Below, one piece after another: positions 51,939 through 62,884 of a stretch of DNA of 64,000 nt. How positions within the stretch are numbered: the first letter of the stretch is position 1; each line of letters begins with the position of its first letter. The notes below the pieces were generated by a model that saw only the letters and a list, made by a program, of their open reading frames with translations, was not told where the DNA came from and searched no databases. The stretch is from CAZBBB01 sp964490005 (lineage in GTDB: Bacteria > Planctomycetota > B15-G4), in contig CAZBBB010000006.1 in the NCBI GenBank assembly GCA_964490005.1, forward strand, positions 7,686 to 71,685, written 5' to 3'. Made by a program: the position numbers and the translations under genes.

Positions 51939-54464
51939 CTACGGCTGGAACGTCACCGTCACCGCGTTCGAGGCGAAGTCGAAGGGCTGGAAGGTCGTGA
52001 AGGCGAAGTGCAGCGGCAGGCCCACGACGATCGGGTCGAGGCCGGGCAGCGAGTTGAAGGTCGCGTTCGCGCGGCCGTGGCCGTCGAGCAGGCCGAAGAA
52101 CTGCGAGAAGATCGGCGTGTTGACGAACTGGAAGCCGAGCTGCGTCGCCGTGTCGAAGATCAGCGGCAGGCTCACCGAGCCGAGCGGCGTGCCGGGCGCG
52201 GTGCCGCTCGCCGAGATCGCGACGAGATACTTGCGGCCGGCCTTGGCCGCGCCCGCGTCGAGCGCCAGCCCCACGCTGCCGCCGGCCGCGGCCGACAGGT
52301 GCAGCACGCTGGCCGTGAGCGGCGCCACGCTGCCGGGCAGCACGCGCGCGAGGCGCAGATCGTCGAGGTTCCAGCCGCCGTACTCGACGCCCCCGTCCGA
52401 CTGCAGCGAGAAGCGCAGCTTCACGGCGGCCTTGTCGTCGGCCTGCGCCGAGACGTCGAGGTCGTGCAGCACCCAGTCCGTGTCGAGCAGGTCGTTGCCG
52501 CCGCCCGGCGTGACGGGATTGCCCCACACGACCGTGCCGCCGACCGAGATCCTGGCCTGGTCGTAGAAGCCGTCCTCGACCGTGAGCCAGCGGCGGTAGC
52601 GCAGGTGCAGGCCGGTCTGGCCCAGCGTGTTGATCGCGGGCGACTCGAGCCAGTTGTCGACGTTCGGCTGGTAGGCTCCGTTGTAGCCGTCGGGGCCGAT
52701 GTCGTTGCCCCAGCTCGAGGCTCCGCTGAAGGCCGAGGCCGGATCGCCGGCCTTGCCCGCGGGGTCGCCGCGCTGCCAGTCGTCCTGCGTGGCGATCTGC
52801 GCGTGCACCCAACCCTCGTCGCCGGGGCCCTCGAAGTCGGCGGCCCAGACCGTCTGGATCGTGCCGACGGTGAAGCCCCAGGTCTTGGCGCCCGGCGAGA
52901 GCCCGTCGGGCAGCCACTGCTCGTGCCCCGCGGTGTCGGTCGCGTGCAGCCAGTAGCGCACCTCGCCCTGCGGCGCCGCGCCCGGCAGGCTGCCGACGAA
53001 AGCTCCGGGCGTCGCGCTCGCGAGCAGCGGCGCGCTCTGCTCGGGGCCCTGCCCCACCCGCCAGTGCACGACCACCTGGTCGACGGCGGCGGGCGTGAGC
53101 GAACTCACGTCGACCGCCAGCGCGTACGGGCCGCCGGCGTCGGTGGTGTCGCCGAGCGGCGCGTGCGCCATCAGGAGGTCGACGGGCCCCGCGATCGTCG
53201 CGGCGCTGGCCACGAAGGCGCGCGTGATGTCGCCGGCCAGCGCGAAGTCGTTGGCCGAGTTGCCCAGGGTGTCGTTGGCCGTGTGGATGAAGGGCGAGGA
53301 GTTGCCGAGGTCCTCGAAGAAGAAGGCCGCCGGGAACCCGTGGCTGGCGTAGGCGGCGTGGTCGGAGGAGCCGGCCGTGAGCACGCCCGTGACCGTCGGC
53401 AGCGAGGGCACGTACGTCGCCGTGACGTCGCGGCACAGCTGCGTGAGCGCCGGGTCGGTGTTGTTCGTGGCGAAGTCGAGGTCGGCGCCGTCGCCCGCCG
53501 CGCGGTAGCTGATCATGTCCATGTTCAGCATGGCGAGGACCTGCGTGCCGGCGGCCTGCAGGTCGTCGGCATCGGCGTCGGCGCCGATGAGGCCGAACTC
53601 CTCGGCGCAGAACCACACGCAGCGGATGGTGTTCTCGAACTCGCCCTGCGCGAGCACGCGCGCCGCTTCCAGCAGGCCCGCCGAACCCGAGGCGTTGTCG
53701 TCGGCGCCGGGCGCCGCGCCGGTGGAACTGGCGCCGTTGATCGAGTCGTAGTGCGCGCCGAGGACGAGCACGCGCTCGGGGTGCAGCGTGCCCGGGATCG
53801 TCGCGATCACGTTGGGCCCGTAGCTCGACGAGAAGGTGTCGGTCGTGACCGTCACGCCCGGGATCGCCGAGAGCTGCGCGACGAGCCAGTCCTTGGCGAG
53901 CAGCACCTGGCTGCTGGTGGCGCGCCGGGTGAAGTAGCTCGCGAGCTGGGTCGTGGCGGCCTGCACGTTGGCCGGGACGACGGCTGCGACCAGGGCCGCG
54001 ACGCGGTCGTCGGCGAGCAGGGCCGCCTGCGGGCCCGGGAAGCTGGCCGACGGCGCAAAGGGCCGGGCGGGAACCAGGGCCGCCTCGTGGCAGCCCAGCC
54101 GGGCGGCCGAGCCCCGGGGCACGACCGCCAGCAGCTGCCCGCTCGCGGCATGGAGCACCCGGCCACCCTCCGGCAGGTGCCCGGCCCGCGCGACGAGGAG
54201 CACCCCCGACTCGGGCCAACTCCCCAGCTCGGTGAGCGCGAAACCGGCGGCCCGCGCCTTGGCGAACTGGCGCTCCGAGCCGTGGAGCACGGCGAAGCCG
54301 CCGTAATCGCCGTGAAAGGCCGCCAGGCGCGTCAGCGCGGCCGCATCGCCCGGTCCCAGCGGGCCCGCGACGACGGCCAGACGCGGCGCCTCGGGCGGGT
54401 TCTCGGGCACCCCGGGCAGGGGCGCGACGAACAGCGGCAGGCACAGGAGAGCGGCGCGGAGCAC
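51939..54464 (-). CDS. Secreted M28-family metallo-aminopeptidase with C-terminal module B
   Basis: The 841-residue protein has a signal peptide (LRAALLCLPLFVAPLPG), a pro-region (about 25-190) and an M28 catalytic domain with zinc-ligand motifs LGAHYDSI, GADDNASGS, AEEFGLIG, NMDMISY and SDHAAYASHGFPA. A linker and a beta-sandwich (about 555-720, AADFEGPGDEGW...GGWNLDDLRL) follow, like the domains appended to many secreted peptidases. The last ~110 residues are module B (SGTAPGTPLG, GLLDGHGRANATF, FDFASNAVTV), shared with the DUF1028 protein. Such enzymes release N-terminal amino acids outside the cell. GTG start with TGTTAGACT ten bases upstream and no Shine-Dalgarno. Confidence 0.9.
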   Translation of the reverse strand: MLRAALLCLPLFVAPLPGVPENPPEAPRLAVVAGPLGPGDAAALTRLAAFHGDYGGFAVLHGSERQFAKARAAGFALTELGSWPESGVLLVARAGHLPEGGRVLHAASGQLLAVVPRGSAARLGCHEAALVPARPFAPSASFPGPQAALLADDRVAALVAAVVPANVQAATTQLASYFTRRATSSQVLLAKDWLVAQLSAIPGVTVTTDTFSSSYGPNVIATIPGTLHPERVLVLGAHYDSINGASSTGAAPGADDNASGSAGLLEAARVLAQGEFENTIRCVWFCAEEFGLIGADADADDLQAAGTQVLAMLNMDMISYRAAGDGADLDFATNNTDPALTQLCRDVTATYVPSLPTVTGVLTAGSSDHAAYASHGFPAAFFFEDLGNSSPFIHTANDTLGNSANDFALAGDITRAFVASAATIAGPVDLLMAHAPLGDTTDAGGPYALAVDVSSLTPAAVDQVVVHWRVGQGPEQSAPLLASATPGAFVGSLPGAAPQGEVRYWLHATDTAGHEQWLPDGLSPGAKTWGFTVGTIQTVWAADFEGPGDEGWVHAQIATQDDWQRGDPAGKAGDPASAFSGASSWGNDIGPDGYNGAYQPNVDNWLESPAINTLGQTGLHLRYRRWLTVEDGFYDQARISVGGTVVWGNPVTPGGGNDLLDTDWVLHDLDVSAQADDKAAVKLRFSLQSDGGVEYGGWNLDDLRLARVLPGSVAPLTASVLHLSAAAGGSVGLALDAGAAKAGRKYLVAISASGTAPGTPLGSVSLPLIFDTATQLGFQFVNTPIFSQFFGLLDGHGRANATFNSLPGLDPIVVGLPLHFAFTTFQPFDFASNAVTVTFQP

Positions 54465-54474
54465 GGGGGGAGCC

Positions 54475-54483
54475 AGTCTAACA
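54475..54483 (-). promoter_or_regulatory. Extended -10 TGTTAGACT just before the M28 peptidase
   Basis: The element ends ten bases before the GTG start, predicting a leader of about four bases and transcription separate from the upstream opp genes. Confidence 0.45.
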
Positions 54484-54506
54484 CCCGGCCCACATGCGCC
54501 CGCCCG

Positions 54507-55510
<1,004 letters not shown>

Positions 55511-55514
<4 letters not shown>

Positions 55515-56512
55515 CGGGCGGCCCCCGCGAGTTCCTCGGCCGAGACCGGGTGGAAGCAAGCCACCTCGTGCTGCGGACCGTCGGCCACGAGCTGCGGATC
55601 CTCGCTCGCGCAGCGCGCGGTGGCCTTGTAGCAGCGCGTCCGGAAGCGGCAGCCCGAGGGCCAGCGCAGCGGCGGAGGCACGGTGCCGGGGATCTCGCGC
55701 AGGCGCCTGGCGCCGCGCACGTGCATCTCGGGCAGCGACTGGAACAGCCCGAACGTGTAGGGGTGACGCGGCCGCGCGAAGAGTTCGGCCGTGGGCGCCG
55801 ATTCGACGACGCGCCCGGCGTACATGACGACGACCCGGTCGGCGGTCTCCGCCACCACGCCGAGATTGTGGGTGATGAGCAGGATCGACATGCCGAACTC
55901 GCGCTGCATCTCCTTGAGCAGCTCGAGGATCTGCGCCTGGATCGTGACGTCGAGGGCCGTCGTCGGCTCGTCGGCGATGAGCAGCTTGGGGTCGCAGGCG
56001 AGCGCCATGGCGATCATCACGCGCTGCTTCATGCCGCCCGACAGCTCGTGCGGGTAGTTGTCGACGCGCGACTCGGGTGCGGGGATGCCCACGCGCCGCA
56101 GCATCTCGATCGCCCGCTCGCGGGCCGCGCGGGGCGCAAGGCCGCGGTGCAGCTCGAGCACCTCCGTGATCTGGCTGCCCACGGTGTAGACCGGGTTCAG
56201 CGAGGTCATCGGCTCCTGGAAGATCATCGAGATGTCGTTGCCGCGCACCTTGCGGATCTCGGCCTCGCTGAGCGTGAGCAGGTCGGTGCCGCGGAACAGG
56301 ATGCGCCCGCCGGCGTAGCGCGCGGGCGGCACGGGGTGCAGGCGCAGCACGCTCATCGCCGTGACGCTCTTGCCGCAGCCCGACTCCCCCACCACGCCGA
56401 GCGTCTCGCCCTCGCCGATTGCGTAACTCACGCCGTCGACGGCGCGCACGAGCCCCTCGTCGGTGTCGAAGTACGTCTGCAGGTTCTCGATGCGGAGCAG
56501 CGGCTCGGCCAT
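55511..56512 (-). CDS. Peptide ABC transporter ATPase (OppD/DppD)
   Basis: The 333-residue ATPase has Walker [11 protein letters not shown]-loop [12 protein letters not shown], signature [15 protein letters not shown], Walker [13 protein letters not shown] and the H-loop ITHNLGVV. The C-terminal oligopeptide domain has [17 protein letters not shown] and ACFHPV cysteines typical of OppD. It precedes oppF and follows the oppC-like gene by one base, so oppA-B-C-D-F is one operon on this strand. Confidence 0.95.
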
Positions 56513-56513
56513 G

Positions 56514-58205
56514 TCAGCCCTTCAGGCGCGGGTCGAGGGCGTCGCGCACGCCCTCGCCGAAGACGTTGTAGAGCACGACGGTCAGGAAGATGAACAGCCC
56601 GGGGAAGATCTGGATCCACCAGTGGTTGGGCGAGCGGCTCTCGATGAGCAGGCTGCCCCAGCTCGGGATCGGCAACTGCACGCCGAAGCCGAGGTACGAG
56701 AGCGCCGACTCGGTCAGGATGCCGCTCGCGACCGAGAAGGTGGCCGCGACGAGCACCGGCCCGAGCGCGTTGGGCAGGATGTGGCGGAAGATCGTGCGCA
56801 TGCCCGGCACGCCGAGCGCCTCGCTGGCGAGCACGAACTCCTGGTCGCGCAGGCGGATGAACTCGCCGCGCACGAGGCGCGCCACGCCCGGCCAGCGCGT
56901 CACGCCCAGCACGATCATGATGTTCAGGATGTCGGGCCCGGTGAAGGCCACGATGATCAGGATCAGGAAGAACACCGGGAAGCACTGGAAGATCTCGATC
57001 GCCCGGCTGATGAGCGTGTCGACCCAGCCCCGGTGGTAGCCGGCCAGCGCGCCCAGCAGCACCCCGATGATCGTGAGGAACACGGTCGAGACCAGGCCCA
57101 CCGAGAGCGAGACGCGGCCGCCCCAGATCATGCGCGCCAGCAGGTCGCGCCCGAGCGTGTCCGTGCCGAGCGGGTGGCGCGCGGGATCGTTGCGCTCCGG
57201 CTCGCCGTGGCGCACCTCGACCGGCCGCGCCGGCACCTCGAAACCCTCGATCGTGGTCGTCACGGCGCGGTGCACGTAGCGGCCGTTCTCGTCCAGCTCG
57301 CTGTCGCGGTGCCAGGTCGGCGGGCGCAGATACTCGGCGTCGTGGATCTCGGCCAGGCCGAAGGCGATCGGCGGCATGACCACGCGGCTCGCGACGATGT
57401 CGCCCTTGGTCAGCCCGGCCTTCCACGGGCTGGTCGTGTTGGGGTCCTCGCCGCTCGTCCAGAACAGCAGCGGCAGGCAGGGCAGCAGCACGGCGCACAG
57501 CGCCTTGGGGCGGCGCGCGCGACGGATCGCCTCGCGCTCGCCCTTGAGGAGCAGCCGGTTGACGAGCGGGTTCCACAGCGGCCAACCCAGCACGAACAGC
57601 CAGAGCAGCATGAAGTACAGCTCGGCGTGCCCGATCGCCTCGAGCGCGGGCGAGCGCAGGTTCGCGACGAGCGCGACGGTCTCGCCCGGGTCGAGTTCCT
57701 TGCGCACGCGGCGGGCCAGCTCGAAGAGGCGCTCGCCGGCGGCCGACGCCTCGTCGGCGCGCTCGGCCTGGCTGGCGGCGGCCGTGCGCTCGGCCTCCGC
57801 GCGCAGCTCGTCGAGCAGGCCGCGGTCCTCCTCGGCGAGCTGGTCCGCCAGCGCGCGCAGCCGCTGGCGCAGCGCGCTCAGTTCGCCGTCGAGGCGCGCC
57901 TCGAAGTCCTGGTCGGGGTGCTGCTCGGCGAAGGCGGCCGGTCCGCCGGCCGCCAGGTCGCGCAGGTTGCCCGAGATCGGCGTCAGTTCGCGCGCGGCCT
58001 TGCGGAACCCGGCCGCGTCGGTGGCCTCGATGAGCAGCGGCCGGTCGCCGGCGAGAAAGGGCGCGTAGATCGCGGTCGCGTAGAGCAGCGCGAGCAGCAC
58101 GAGCGCCAGGCGCGCGCCGCGCCGCTTGCGCATCTGCTGCAGGACGATGTCCCAGTAGTCCTTGCTCTCGGACGGCGCGGAGGAGGTCGGGGCGGGCTCA
58201 GTCAT
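56514..58205 (-). CDS. OppC/DppC-like permease with a ~270-residue N-terminal insertion (563 aa)
   Basis: The C-terminal ~230 residues are a standard OppC permease ([21 protein letters not shown] block, [24 protein letters not shown] loop, ALDPRLKG end). Between the usual first helix ([21 protein letters not shown]) and this core lie an acidic, alanine-rich coiled-coil segment (about 100-185), two additional membrane helices ([32 protein letters not shown]) and a loop with [20 protein letters not shown]. Normal OppC proteins are about 300 residues. Open frame and codon use are continuous, so this is not an obvious assembly artefact. The insertion probably faces the periplasm and may contact peptidoglycan or the binding protein. 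It overlaps oppB by eight bases. Confidence 0.85.
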   Translation of the reverse strand: MTEPAPTSSAPSESKDYWDIVLQQMRKRRGARLALVLLALLYATAIYAPFLAGDRPLLIEATDAAGFRKAARELTPISGNLRDLAAGGPAAFAEQHPDQDFEARLDGELSALRQRLRALADQLAEEDRGLLDELRAEAERTAAASQAERADEASAAGERLFELARRVRKELDPGETVALVANLRSPALEAIGHAELYFMLLWLFVLGWPLWNPLVNRLLLKGEREAIRRARRPKALCAVLLPCLPLLFWTSGEDPNTTSPWKAGLTKGDIVASRVVMPPIAFGLAEIHDAEYLRPPTWHRDSELDENGRYVHRAVTTTIEGFEVPARPVEVRHGEPERNDPARHPLGTDTLGRDLLARMIWGGRVSLSVGLVSTVFLTIIGVLLGALAGYHRGWVDTLISRAIEIFQCFPVFFLILIIVAFTGPDILNIMIVLGVTRWPGVARLVRGEFIRLRDQEFVLASEALGVPGMRTIFRHILPNALGPVLVAATFSVASGILTESALSYLGFGVQLPIPSWGSLLIESRSPNHWWIQIFPGLFIFLTVVLYNVFGEGVRDALDPRLKG

Positions 58206-59205
58206 GGCTGATGCGCGGGTCGACCACCGCGTAGAGCACGTCGGAGAGCAAGAAGCCGAGCAGGGTCATGAAGGCCGAGACCGTCGTCGTGGCCATGACG
58301 ATGTTGTAGTCGCGCTTGACGAGGCCTTCGAAGGCGTAGAGGCCCATGCCGGGGATGCCGAAGACCTGCTCGACGATCACCGAGCCGCCGATGAGCACCG
58401 GCAGGATCGTCGCGAAGATCGTCACGACCGGGATGAGCGAGTTGCGCAGCGCGTGGCGCATGATCACGACGCGCTCGGCCAGGCCCTTGGCGCGCGCCGT
58501 GCGGATGAAGTCCTGCTGCACGGTCTCGAGCATGCCCACGCGCATCTGGCGCGAGAGGTAGGCCAGCCCCCCGTAGGTCAGCGTCGCCACGGGCAGGATG
58601 CAGTGCAGCAGCAGGTCCTTCCACCAGGCCCAGCCGGTGAGCAGGTCGGCGTCCTTGTCGTGCAGGCCCAGCACCGGCAGCCAGCCCAGGCCCGTCGCGC
58701 CGAAGGCCAGGATGAGCATCAGGCCCGCCCAGAAGGTCGGCAGCGAGTACAGGATGAACAGGCCGAAGGTCGTGACGCGGTCGGCCAGCGAGCGGCGCTT
58801 GACGGCCGACAGGATGCCCAGCGGCAGCGCGATGAGGTAGCTGAGCAGCACCGACACGACCGAGAGCGGCACGGTGATCTTGAGCCGCTCGACGAGTTCG
58901 TCCATGACCTTGACGTTGGGGCGCGAGAACTCGTGGCCGAAGTCGAGCGTCGCCACCGACTTCATCCACTCCCAGTACTGGACGATCAGCGGCTCGTCGA
59001 GGTGGTACTTGGCGCGGAACTTCGCGATCGCGTCCTCGACCGAGACGCCCGCCTGCAGGCCCGCACCGGACGCGCCGCCGACGTTGCCGAACTTGACCGC
59101 CGCCGGGTCGCCCGGCGCGAGCTGCATGACGCAGAACAGCAGCAGCGTGATGCCGACCATGGTCGGCACCATCCACAGCACGCGGCGCAGGATGAACGCG
59201 AGCAC
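58198..59205 (-). CDS. Peptide ABC transporter permease (OppB/DppB)
   Basis: The 335-residue permease starts at a GTG (LAFILRRVLWMVPTMVGITLLLFCVMQLAPGDPAA). It has the expanded first periplasmic loop of OppB with FRAKYHLDEPLIVQYWEWM, and an EAA loop (IRTARAKGLAERVVIMRHALRN). It ends in DVLYAVVDPRI, as in the paired set at 50021. The oppA gene lies 19 bases upstream. Confidence 0.93.
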   Translation of the reverse strand: MLAFILRRVLWMVPTMVGITLLLFCVMQLAPGDPAAVKFGNVGGASGAGLQAGVSVEDAIAKFRAKYHLDEPLIVQYWEWMKSVATLDFGHEFSRPNVKVMDELVERLKITVPLSVVSVLLSYLIALPLGILSAVKRRSLADRVTTFGLFILYSLPTFWAGLMLILAFGATGLGWLPVLGLHDKDADLLTGWAWWKDLLLHCILPVATLTYGGLAYLSRQMRVGMLETVQQDFIRTARAKGLAERVVIMRHALRNSLIPVVTIFATILPVLIGGSVIVEQVFGIPGMGLYAFEGLVKRDYNIVMATTTVSAFMTLLGFLLSDVLYAVVDPRISHD

Positions 59206-59224
59206 GCGGGCGGCGTCGCGGCGC

Positions 59225-61264
59225 TCAGTTGCGGTTCAGGGGGCGGGTGCCCGGCGTGCCTTCTTCGAAGTACATGTCGCGCACGAGGTAGCCCGGCGCG
59301 AAGTTGTACAGCTTGACGCCGCGCAGCTTCCTGCTGAAGGCGAACTTCGTCGGCGGGGTCTGGCCGAACAGGTAGGGCTGCAGCGCGTACACGCGCCGGT
59401 GCAATTCGTGCCAGATGGCCTCGCGCTTGTCCGGATCGAGCTCGACGCGGCCCCGTTCGATGAGCGCGTCGGTCGCCGCGTCGGCGTATCCGGCGTGGTT
59501 GCTCGAGCGCTTGGCGAAGGCCGCCTCGCTGCTGTGCCAGATCTGCCAGGGGTCGCTCTCGGGCTCGTTGAGCACCCAGGCCAGGTTGCAGGCGTCGAAG
59601 TCGCGATTGAGCATGCGCTCGAGGAAGCTGGCCCACTCGAGCGGCTGGATCGTGACGCCCACGCCGATCTTCTTGTAGCTCTCCTGCAGCTTCTGACCGA
59701 AGGACTCGCTGGCCTTGTTTCCCGAGGGCATCAGGAACTCGATCACGAACTCTTCGCCGTCCTTGTCGACGATGCCGTTGCCGTTGCGGTCGTACCAGCC
59801 GGCGTCGAGCAGCAGCTCCTCCGCCAGCTCGGGGTCGTAGGCCAGCGGCTTGACGGACTGGTCGTACCAGGGCGAGAGGAAGAAGGCCGGGCCCGTGACC
59901 TGCACGGCCAGGCCCGAGTACTTGGTCGCGACCCACTCGGCGCCGTCGAAGGCGTGCGCGAGCGCCGTGCGCACGTTCACGTCCTTGAACTTGCTGCGGT
60001 GCATGTTCCAGCAGGTGTAGCCGTACTGCCCGACGTAGCTGTAGGCCTTGTAGAACTTGTCGGTGAACAGCTTCTGGCTGGTGAGTTCGCCGAAGTAGTC
60101 CTCGGTCTTGACGCGCCTGAACACGTCGATCTCGTCGTTGAGCAGCGCCTGGAAGGCCGAGTCGTCGTTGTCGATGTAGCGCCAGCGGATGGTGTCGACG
60201 TAGCCCGCGCGCGCCGGGCTCTTGTCGAAGAAGCCGTCGAAGCGGACCGCCTCGATGTACTGGCCGCGCTTCCATTCCGTGACCCGGTAGGGCCCCAGGC
60301 CCACCCAGTCGATGTTGTGCGGGTTGTCGTTGATCGCCGCCGCGCGCGCCTCGAGGCTCGCGTCGGCGTCGTGCTGCGGGTGGTCGGGGTCGGTCAGGTC
60401 GTACAGGTGGCGCGGCAGCAGGCAGAGCGTGTCGTTGAAGGTCTGCGAGGCCAGGAAGTACTGCTTGCGGTAGAAGAAGCGCACCGTGTGCGGGTCGAGC
60501 ACCTCGCCGTGGACGATGTCGGCGAAGCGATAGCGCTTCTCGTCGCAGTCGACCGAGGGGTTGTTGTAGAGATCCCACGAGAACAGCACGTCGTGCGCGT
60601 CGAAGGGGTGGCCGTCGTGCCAGGTGACGCCCTCGCGCAGATGGAAGGTGAACACCGTGCCGAGGTGCAGCTCCTCGACGTCGCCCTTCGGGACGCGCTT
60701 GGTGCCGATCGGGTTGGCGGGGCTGCCCGACGTGACCACGTAGTCGTCGCCGTCCTCGCTCACCTTGCCGTAGACGATGTTCGTGTTGCCGGCGCCGCGC
60801 CCGCCCTTGAGCACCAGCGTGTCCTCGATCTCGAAGGCGCGCGCGAGGTCGAGTTCGTTGCGCCAGGTCTCGAAGTCGAAGCGCAGCAGCGCGGCATGCA
60901 CTTCGCGCAGCACGAAGGTGGCGATGGCCGAGTTCTCGATCGGGTAGCAGAGGTTCGCCGGCTGCGCCTCGATGTGCACGATGACGCGCCCGCCGAGCGC
61001 CGGCTTGACCGGGCGCGGATCGGGGTGGAACAGGTCGGCGCCGGCCGGGTGCGGCCCCATCACGTCCTCGGGGCGCACGCCGCCGCCCAGCTCCTTGGCG
61101 CGCTGCACGGCCCAGGCCGGCACCTCGTCCACCGCCGCTTCGACCGGATCCGCCATGGTCGTGCCCGCCTTCGGGTCGCCCGGCGCCGGGCCGCAGGCCT
61201 GGACCGCGACCGAGAGGAGCGCCAGCGCGGACAGCGAGGCGAGTACGAGCTTCGGGCGGGCCAT
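59225..61264 (-). CDS. Large peptide ABC transporter substrate-binding lipoprotein (OppA-like, 679 aa)
   Basis: A signal sequence (PKLVLASLSALALLSVAVQAC) ends at a likely lipidated cysteine (C24), although glutamine at -2 is unusual. Family-5 binding-protein blocks follow: GGRVIVHIEAQPANL, FTFHLREGVTWHDGHPFDAHDV split, IDWVGLGPYRVTEWKRG and LNRDFDACNLAWVLNEPESDP split. At 679 residues it is 100-150 longer than typical OppA. An acidic loop WYDRNGNGIVDKDGEEF resembles a calcium-binding EF-hand loop and is common in this group. It heads the oppABCDF operon. GGAG eight bases before the ATG supports the start. Confidence 0.92.
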   Translation of the reverse strand: MARPKLVLASLSALALLSVAVQACGPAPGDPKAGTTMADPVEAAVDEVPAWAVQRAKELGGGVRPEDVMGPHPAGADLFHPDPRPVKPALGGRVIVHIEAQPANLCYPIENSAIATFVLREVHAALLRFDFETWRNELDLARAFEIEDTLVLKGGRGAGNTNIVYGKVSEDGDDYVVTSGSPANPIGTKRVPKGDVEELHLGTVFTFHLREGVTWHDGHPFDAHDVLFSWDLYNNPSVDCDEKRYRFADIVHGEVLDPHTVRFFYRKQYFLASQTFNDTLCLLPRHLYDLTDPDHPQHDADASLEARAAAINDNPHNIDWVGLGPYRVTEWKRGQYIEAVRFDGFFDKSPARAGYVDTIRWRYIDNDDSAFQALLNDEIDVFRRVKTEDYFGELTSQKLFTDKFYKAYSYVGQYGYTCWNMHRSKFKDVNVRTALAHAFDGAEWVATKYSGLAVQVTGPAFFLSPWYDQSVKPLAYDPELAEELLLDAGWYDRNGNGIVDKDGEEFVIEFLMPSGNKASESFGQKLQESYKKIGVGVTIQPLEWASFLERMLNRDFDACNLAWVLNEPESDPWQIWHSSEAAFAKRSSNHAGYADAATDALIERGRVELDPDKREAIWHELHRRVYALQPYLFGQTPPTKFAFSRKLRGVKLYNFAPGYLVRDMYFEEGTPGTRPLNRN

Positions 61265-61437
61265 GTCGGGTCTCCGGTCGGGGGCGCGGGCGCCCCGCAG
61301 GAGGGCCGCCGAGGCGGGCGTTCGACACGTACCGCCGACGCGCAACGTAAGCACGCGGGCCGGGCCTGTCAACGCGCGGTCGCCGGGCGCAAGTGTCCTG
61401 ACGCGCGGGACTTGCGACGCGCCGCGACGCGCCGCGC

Positions 61438-61983
61438 TCAGCCGAGGCCGAGCGCGCCGGCCGCCAGCTTCAGGCCGCCCAGGGTCTCGTCGCGCGGCAC
61501 CAGGCACAGCGCCGTGAGGACGAGCCCTTCGACGAGCCGCCAGCCGCGGCGACGGCTCGTCGTGAACGGCAGCGCCGCGCGCAGCACGCGCGTGACGCCG
61601 AGCAGCACCAGCGCCGGCCGCGGCGCCGCCACGTAGAGCACCATCGCGATCGCGAGCGTCGCGTGCCGGATGGCGTCGTCCTCGCTCATGCCGTTCGGCC
61701 CGCGCCCGGACATCACCGTGGCCAGCCCCAGCATGCCGCCGAAGGCGGCCAGCGCCCCTCCCGACCAGCTCGGCAGGTAGAACGGCTCGCCCAGCACGCG
61801 CGAGCGCAACGCCAGCAGTCCGACCAGCGCGACGAGCGCGCCGGCCGCCCCGACGCCGAGCACCAGCGCGCGCTTCCACGAGAGGTGGCTGCGGCTGCCG
61901 AGGGCGCCGCGGAGCAGCGGGCGCACCGACAGCAGCATGGCCGTCACGGCCAGCAGTCGGTCGACGAGCGGCCCGCCGTTCAC
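61438..61983 (-). CDS. Small integral membrane protein of unknown function (181 aa)
   Basis: The GTG at 61983 overlaps the ridA stop. The protein has about five hydrophobic stretches (LLAVTAMLLSV, ALVLGVGAAGALVALVGLLAL, AAFGGMLGLATVMSG, ATLAIAMVLYVAA, LVEGLVLTALCLV) and no motif I recognise. As the last gene of a LOG-coaD-ridA operon its function is not suggested by the neighbours. The following 173-base gap contains the start region of oppA and two tandem GCGGCGCGTC copies. Confidence 0.65.
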   Translation of the reverse strand: MNGGPLVDRLLAVTAMLLSVRPLLRGALGSRSHLSWKRALVLGVGAAGALVALVGLLALRSRVLGEPFYLPSWSGGALAAFGGMLGLATVMSGRGPNGMSEDDAIRHATLAIAMVLYVAAPRPALVLLGVTRVLRAALPFTTSRRRGWRLVEGLVLTALCLVPRDETLGGLKLAAGALGLG

Positions 61984-62363
61984 GGCCGACGGGCGATCGC
62001 GTCGATCTCGACGCGCGCGTCCTTCGGCAGGCCCGCGACGGCGACCGTCGACCGCGCCGGAGCGATGCCCCCGAAGCGCGCCGCGTAGACGGCATTCATG
62101 GCGGCGAAGTCCGCCATGTCGCGCAGGTAGACCGTCGTCCGCAGCACGTCGGGCAGGCCGCATCCGGCCTTGCGCAGCACCGCCTCGAGGTTGTCGAGCA
62201 CGCGCGCGGTCTGCTCCTCGATGCCCGCGCCGACGAGCTGTCCGCTCGACGGGTCGAGCGCGATCTGCCCGGACGTGAACACCAGTTCGCCCGAAGCGAT
62301 GGCCTGGCTGTAGGGGCCGATCGCGGCCGGGGCGCGGGTCGTGGCGATGCGCTGCTTGGTCAT
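61980..62363 (-). CDS. ridA: RidA-family reactive enamine/imine deaminase
   Basis: The 127-residue protein matches RidA/YjgF/UK114 in length and motifs: AIGPYSQAI at the start, FTSGQIALDP, the catalytic-arginine segment DVLRTTVYLRDM and the C-terminal ARSTVAVAGLPKDARVEIDAIA split. RidA hydrolyses 2-aminoacrylate and related enamines released by PLP enzymes, in the cytoplasm. Its ATG overlaps the coaD stop by four bases. Confidence 0.94.
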   Translation of the reverse strand: MTKQRIATTRAPAAIGPYSQAIASGELVFTSGQIALDPSSGQLVGAGIEEQTARVLDNLEAVLRKAGCGLPDVLRTTVYLRDMADFAAMNAVYAARFGGIAPARSTVAVAGLPKDARVEIDAIARRP

Positions 62364-62881
62364 CCGTCGGGCGTCCGCGGCGCGGGAGGGCCGAATCCGC
62401 CTGCCGGTCCGGGGCCGCGTCGGGCCAGCAGGCGCGCCACTGCGGGTGGCACGAAGAGGGAGATGTCGCCGCCCGAAGCGGCGACCTCGCGCACGAGCCG
62501 CGAGCTGATGTGGGCCACTTCGGGCGAGCCGACGAGCAGCACCGTCTCGATCGACGGCGCGAGCCGGCGGTTGGCGAGGGCCATCGGCAGCTCGGTCGCG
62601 AGGTCGGCCTCGCCGCGCACGCCGCGCACGAGCAGCTGCGCGCCCGCCGCGGCGGCCGCCTGCACCGCCAGCCCGCGGAAGGACACGATCGTCGCCGACG
62701 ACCCGAGCAATTCCCGCAGCACGACGACGCGCTCGTCGGCCTGCAGCCAGGCGCGCTTGTCGGCGTTGACGCCCACGCCGACGACGAGTTCGTCGACGAC
62801 GGAACGCGCGCGCCGCACCAGGTCGAGGTGGCCGAGCGTCGGCGGGTCGAAGCTGCCGGCGAAGAACCCGCGCCGCGTCAT
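62360..62881 (-). CDS. coaD: Phosphopantetheine adenylyltransferase
   Basis: The 173-residue protein has the nucleotidyltransferase motif GSFDPPTLGHLDLVRRA, the conserved RGVRGEADL and the C-terminal SSRLVREVAASGGDIS. CoaD adds AMP to 4'-phosphopantetheine in the fourth step of CoA synthesis. A proline- and glycine-rich tail (PGPAGGFGPPAPRTPDG) extends past the usual end. It starts three bases after the LOG-family gene stop. Confidence 0.95.
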   Translation of the reverse strand: MTRRGFFAGSFDPPTLGHLDLVRRARSVVDELVVGVGVNADKRAWLQADERVVVLRELLGSSATIVSFRGLAVQAAAAAGAQLLVRGVRGEADLATELPMALANRRLAPSIETVLLVGSPEVAHISSRLVREVAASGGDISLFVPPAVARLLARRGPGPAGGFGPPAPRTPDG

Positions 62882-62884
62882 CGC

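Noticed and set aside
61345..61353. TGCTTACGT upstream of the large oppA as an extended -10 element
   Set aside because: The hexamer TTACGT matches the consensus poorly, so it was not listed as a promoter.
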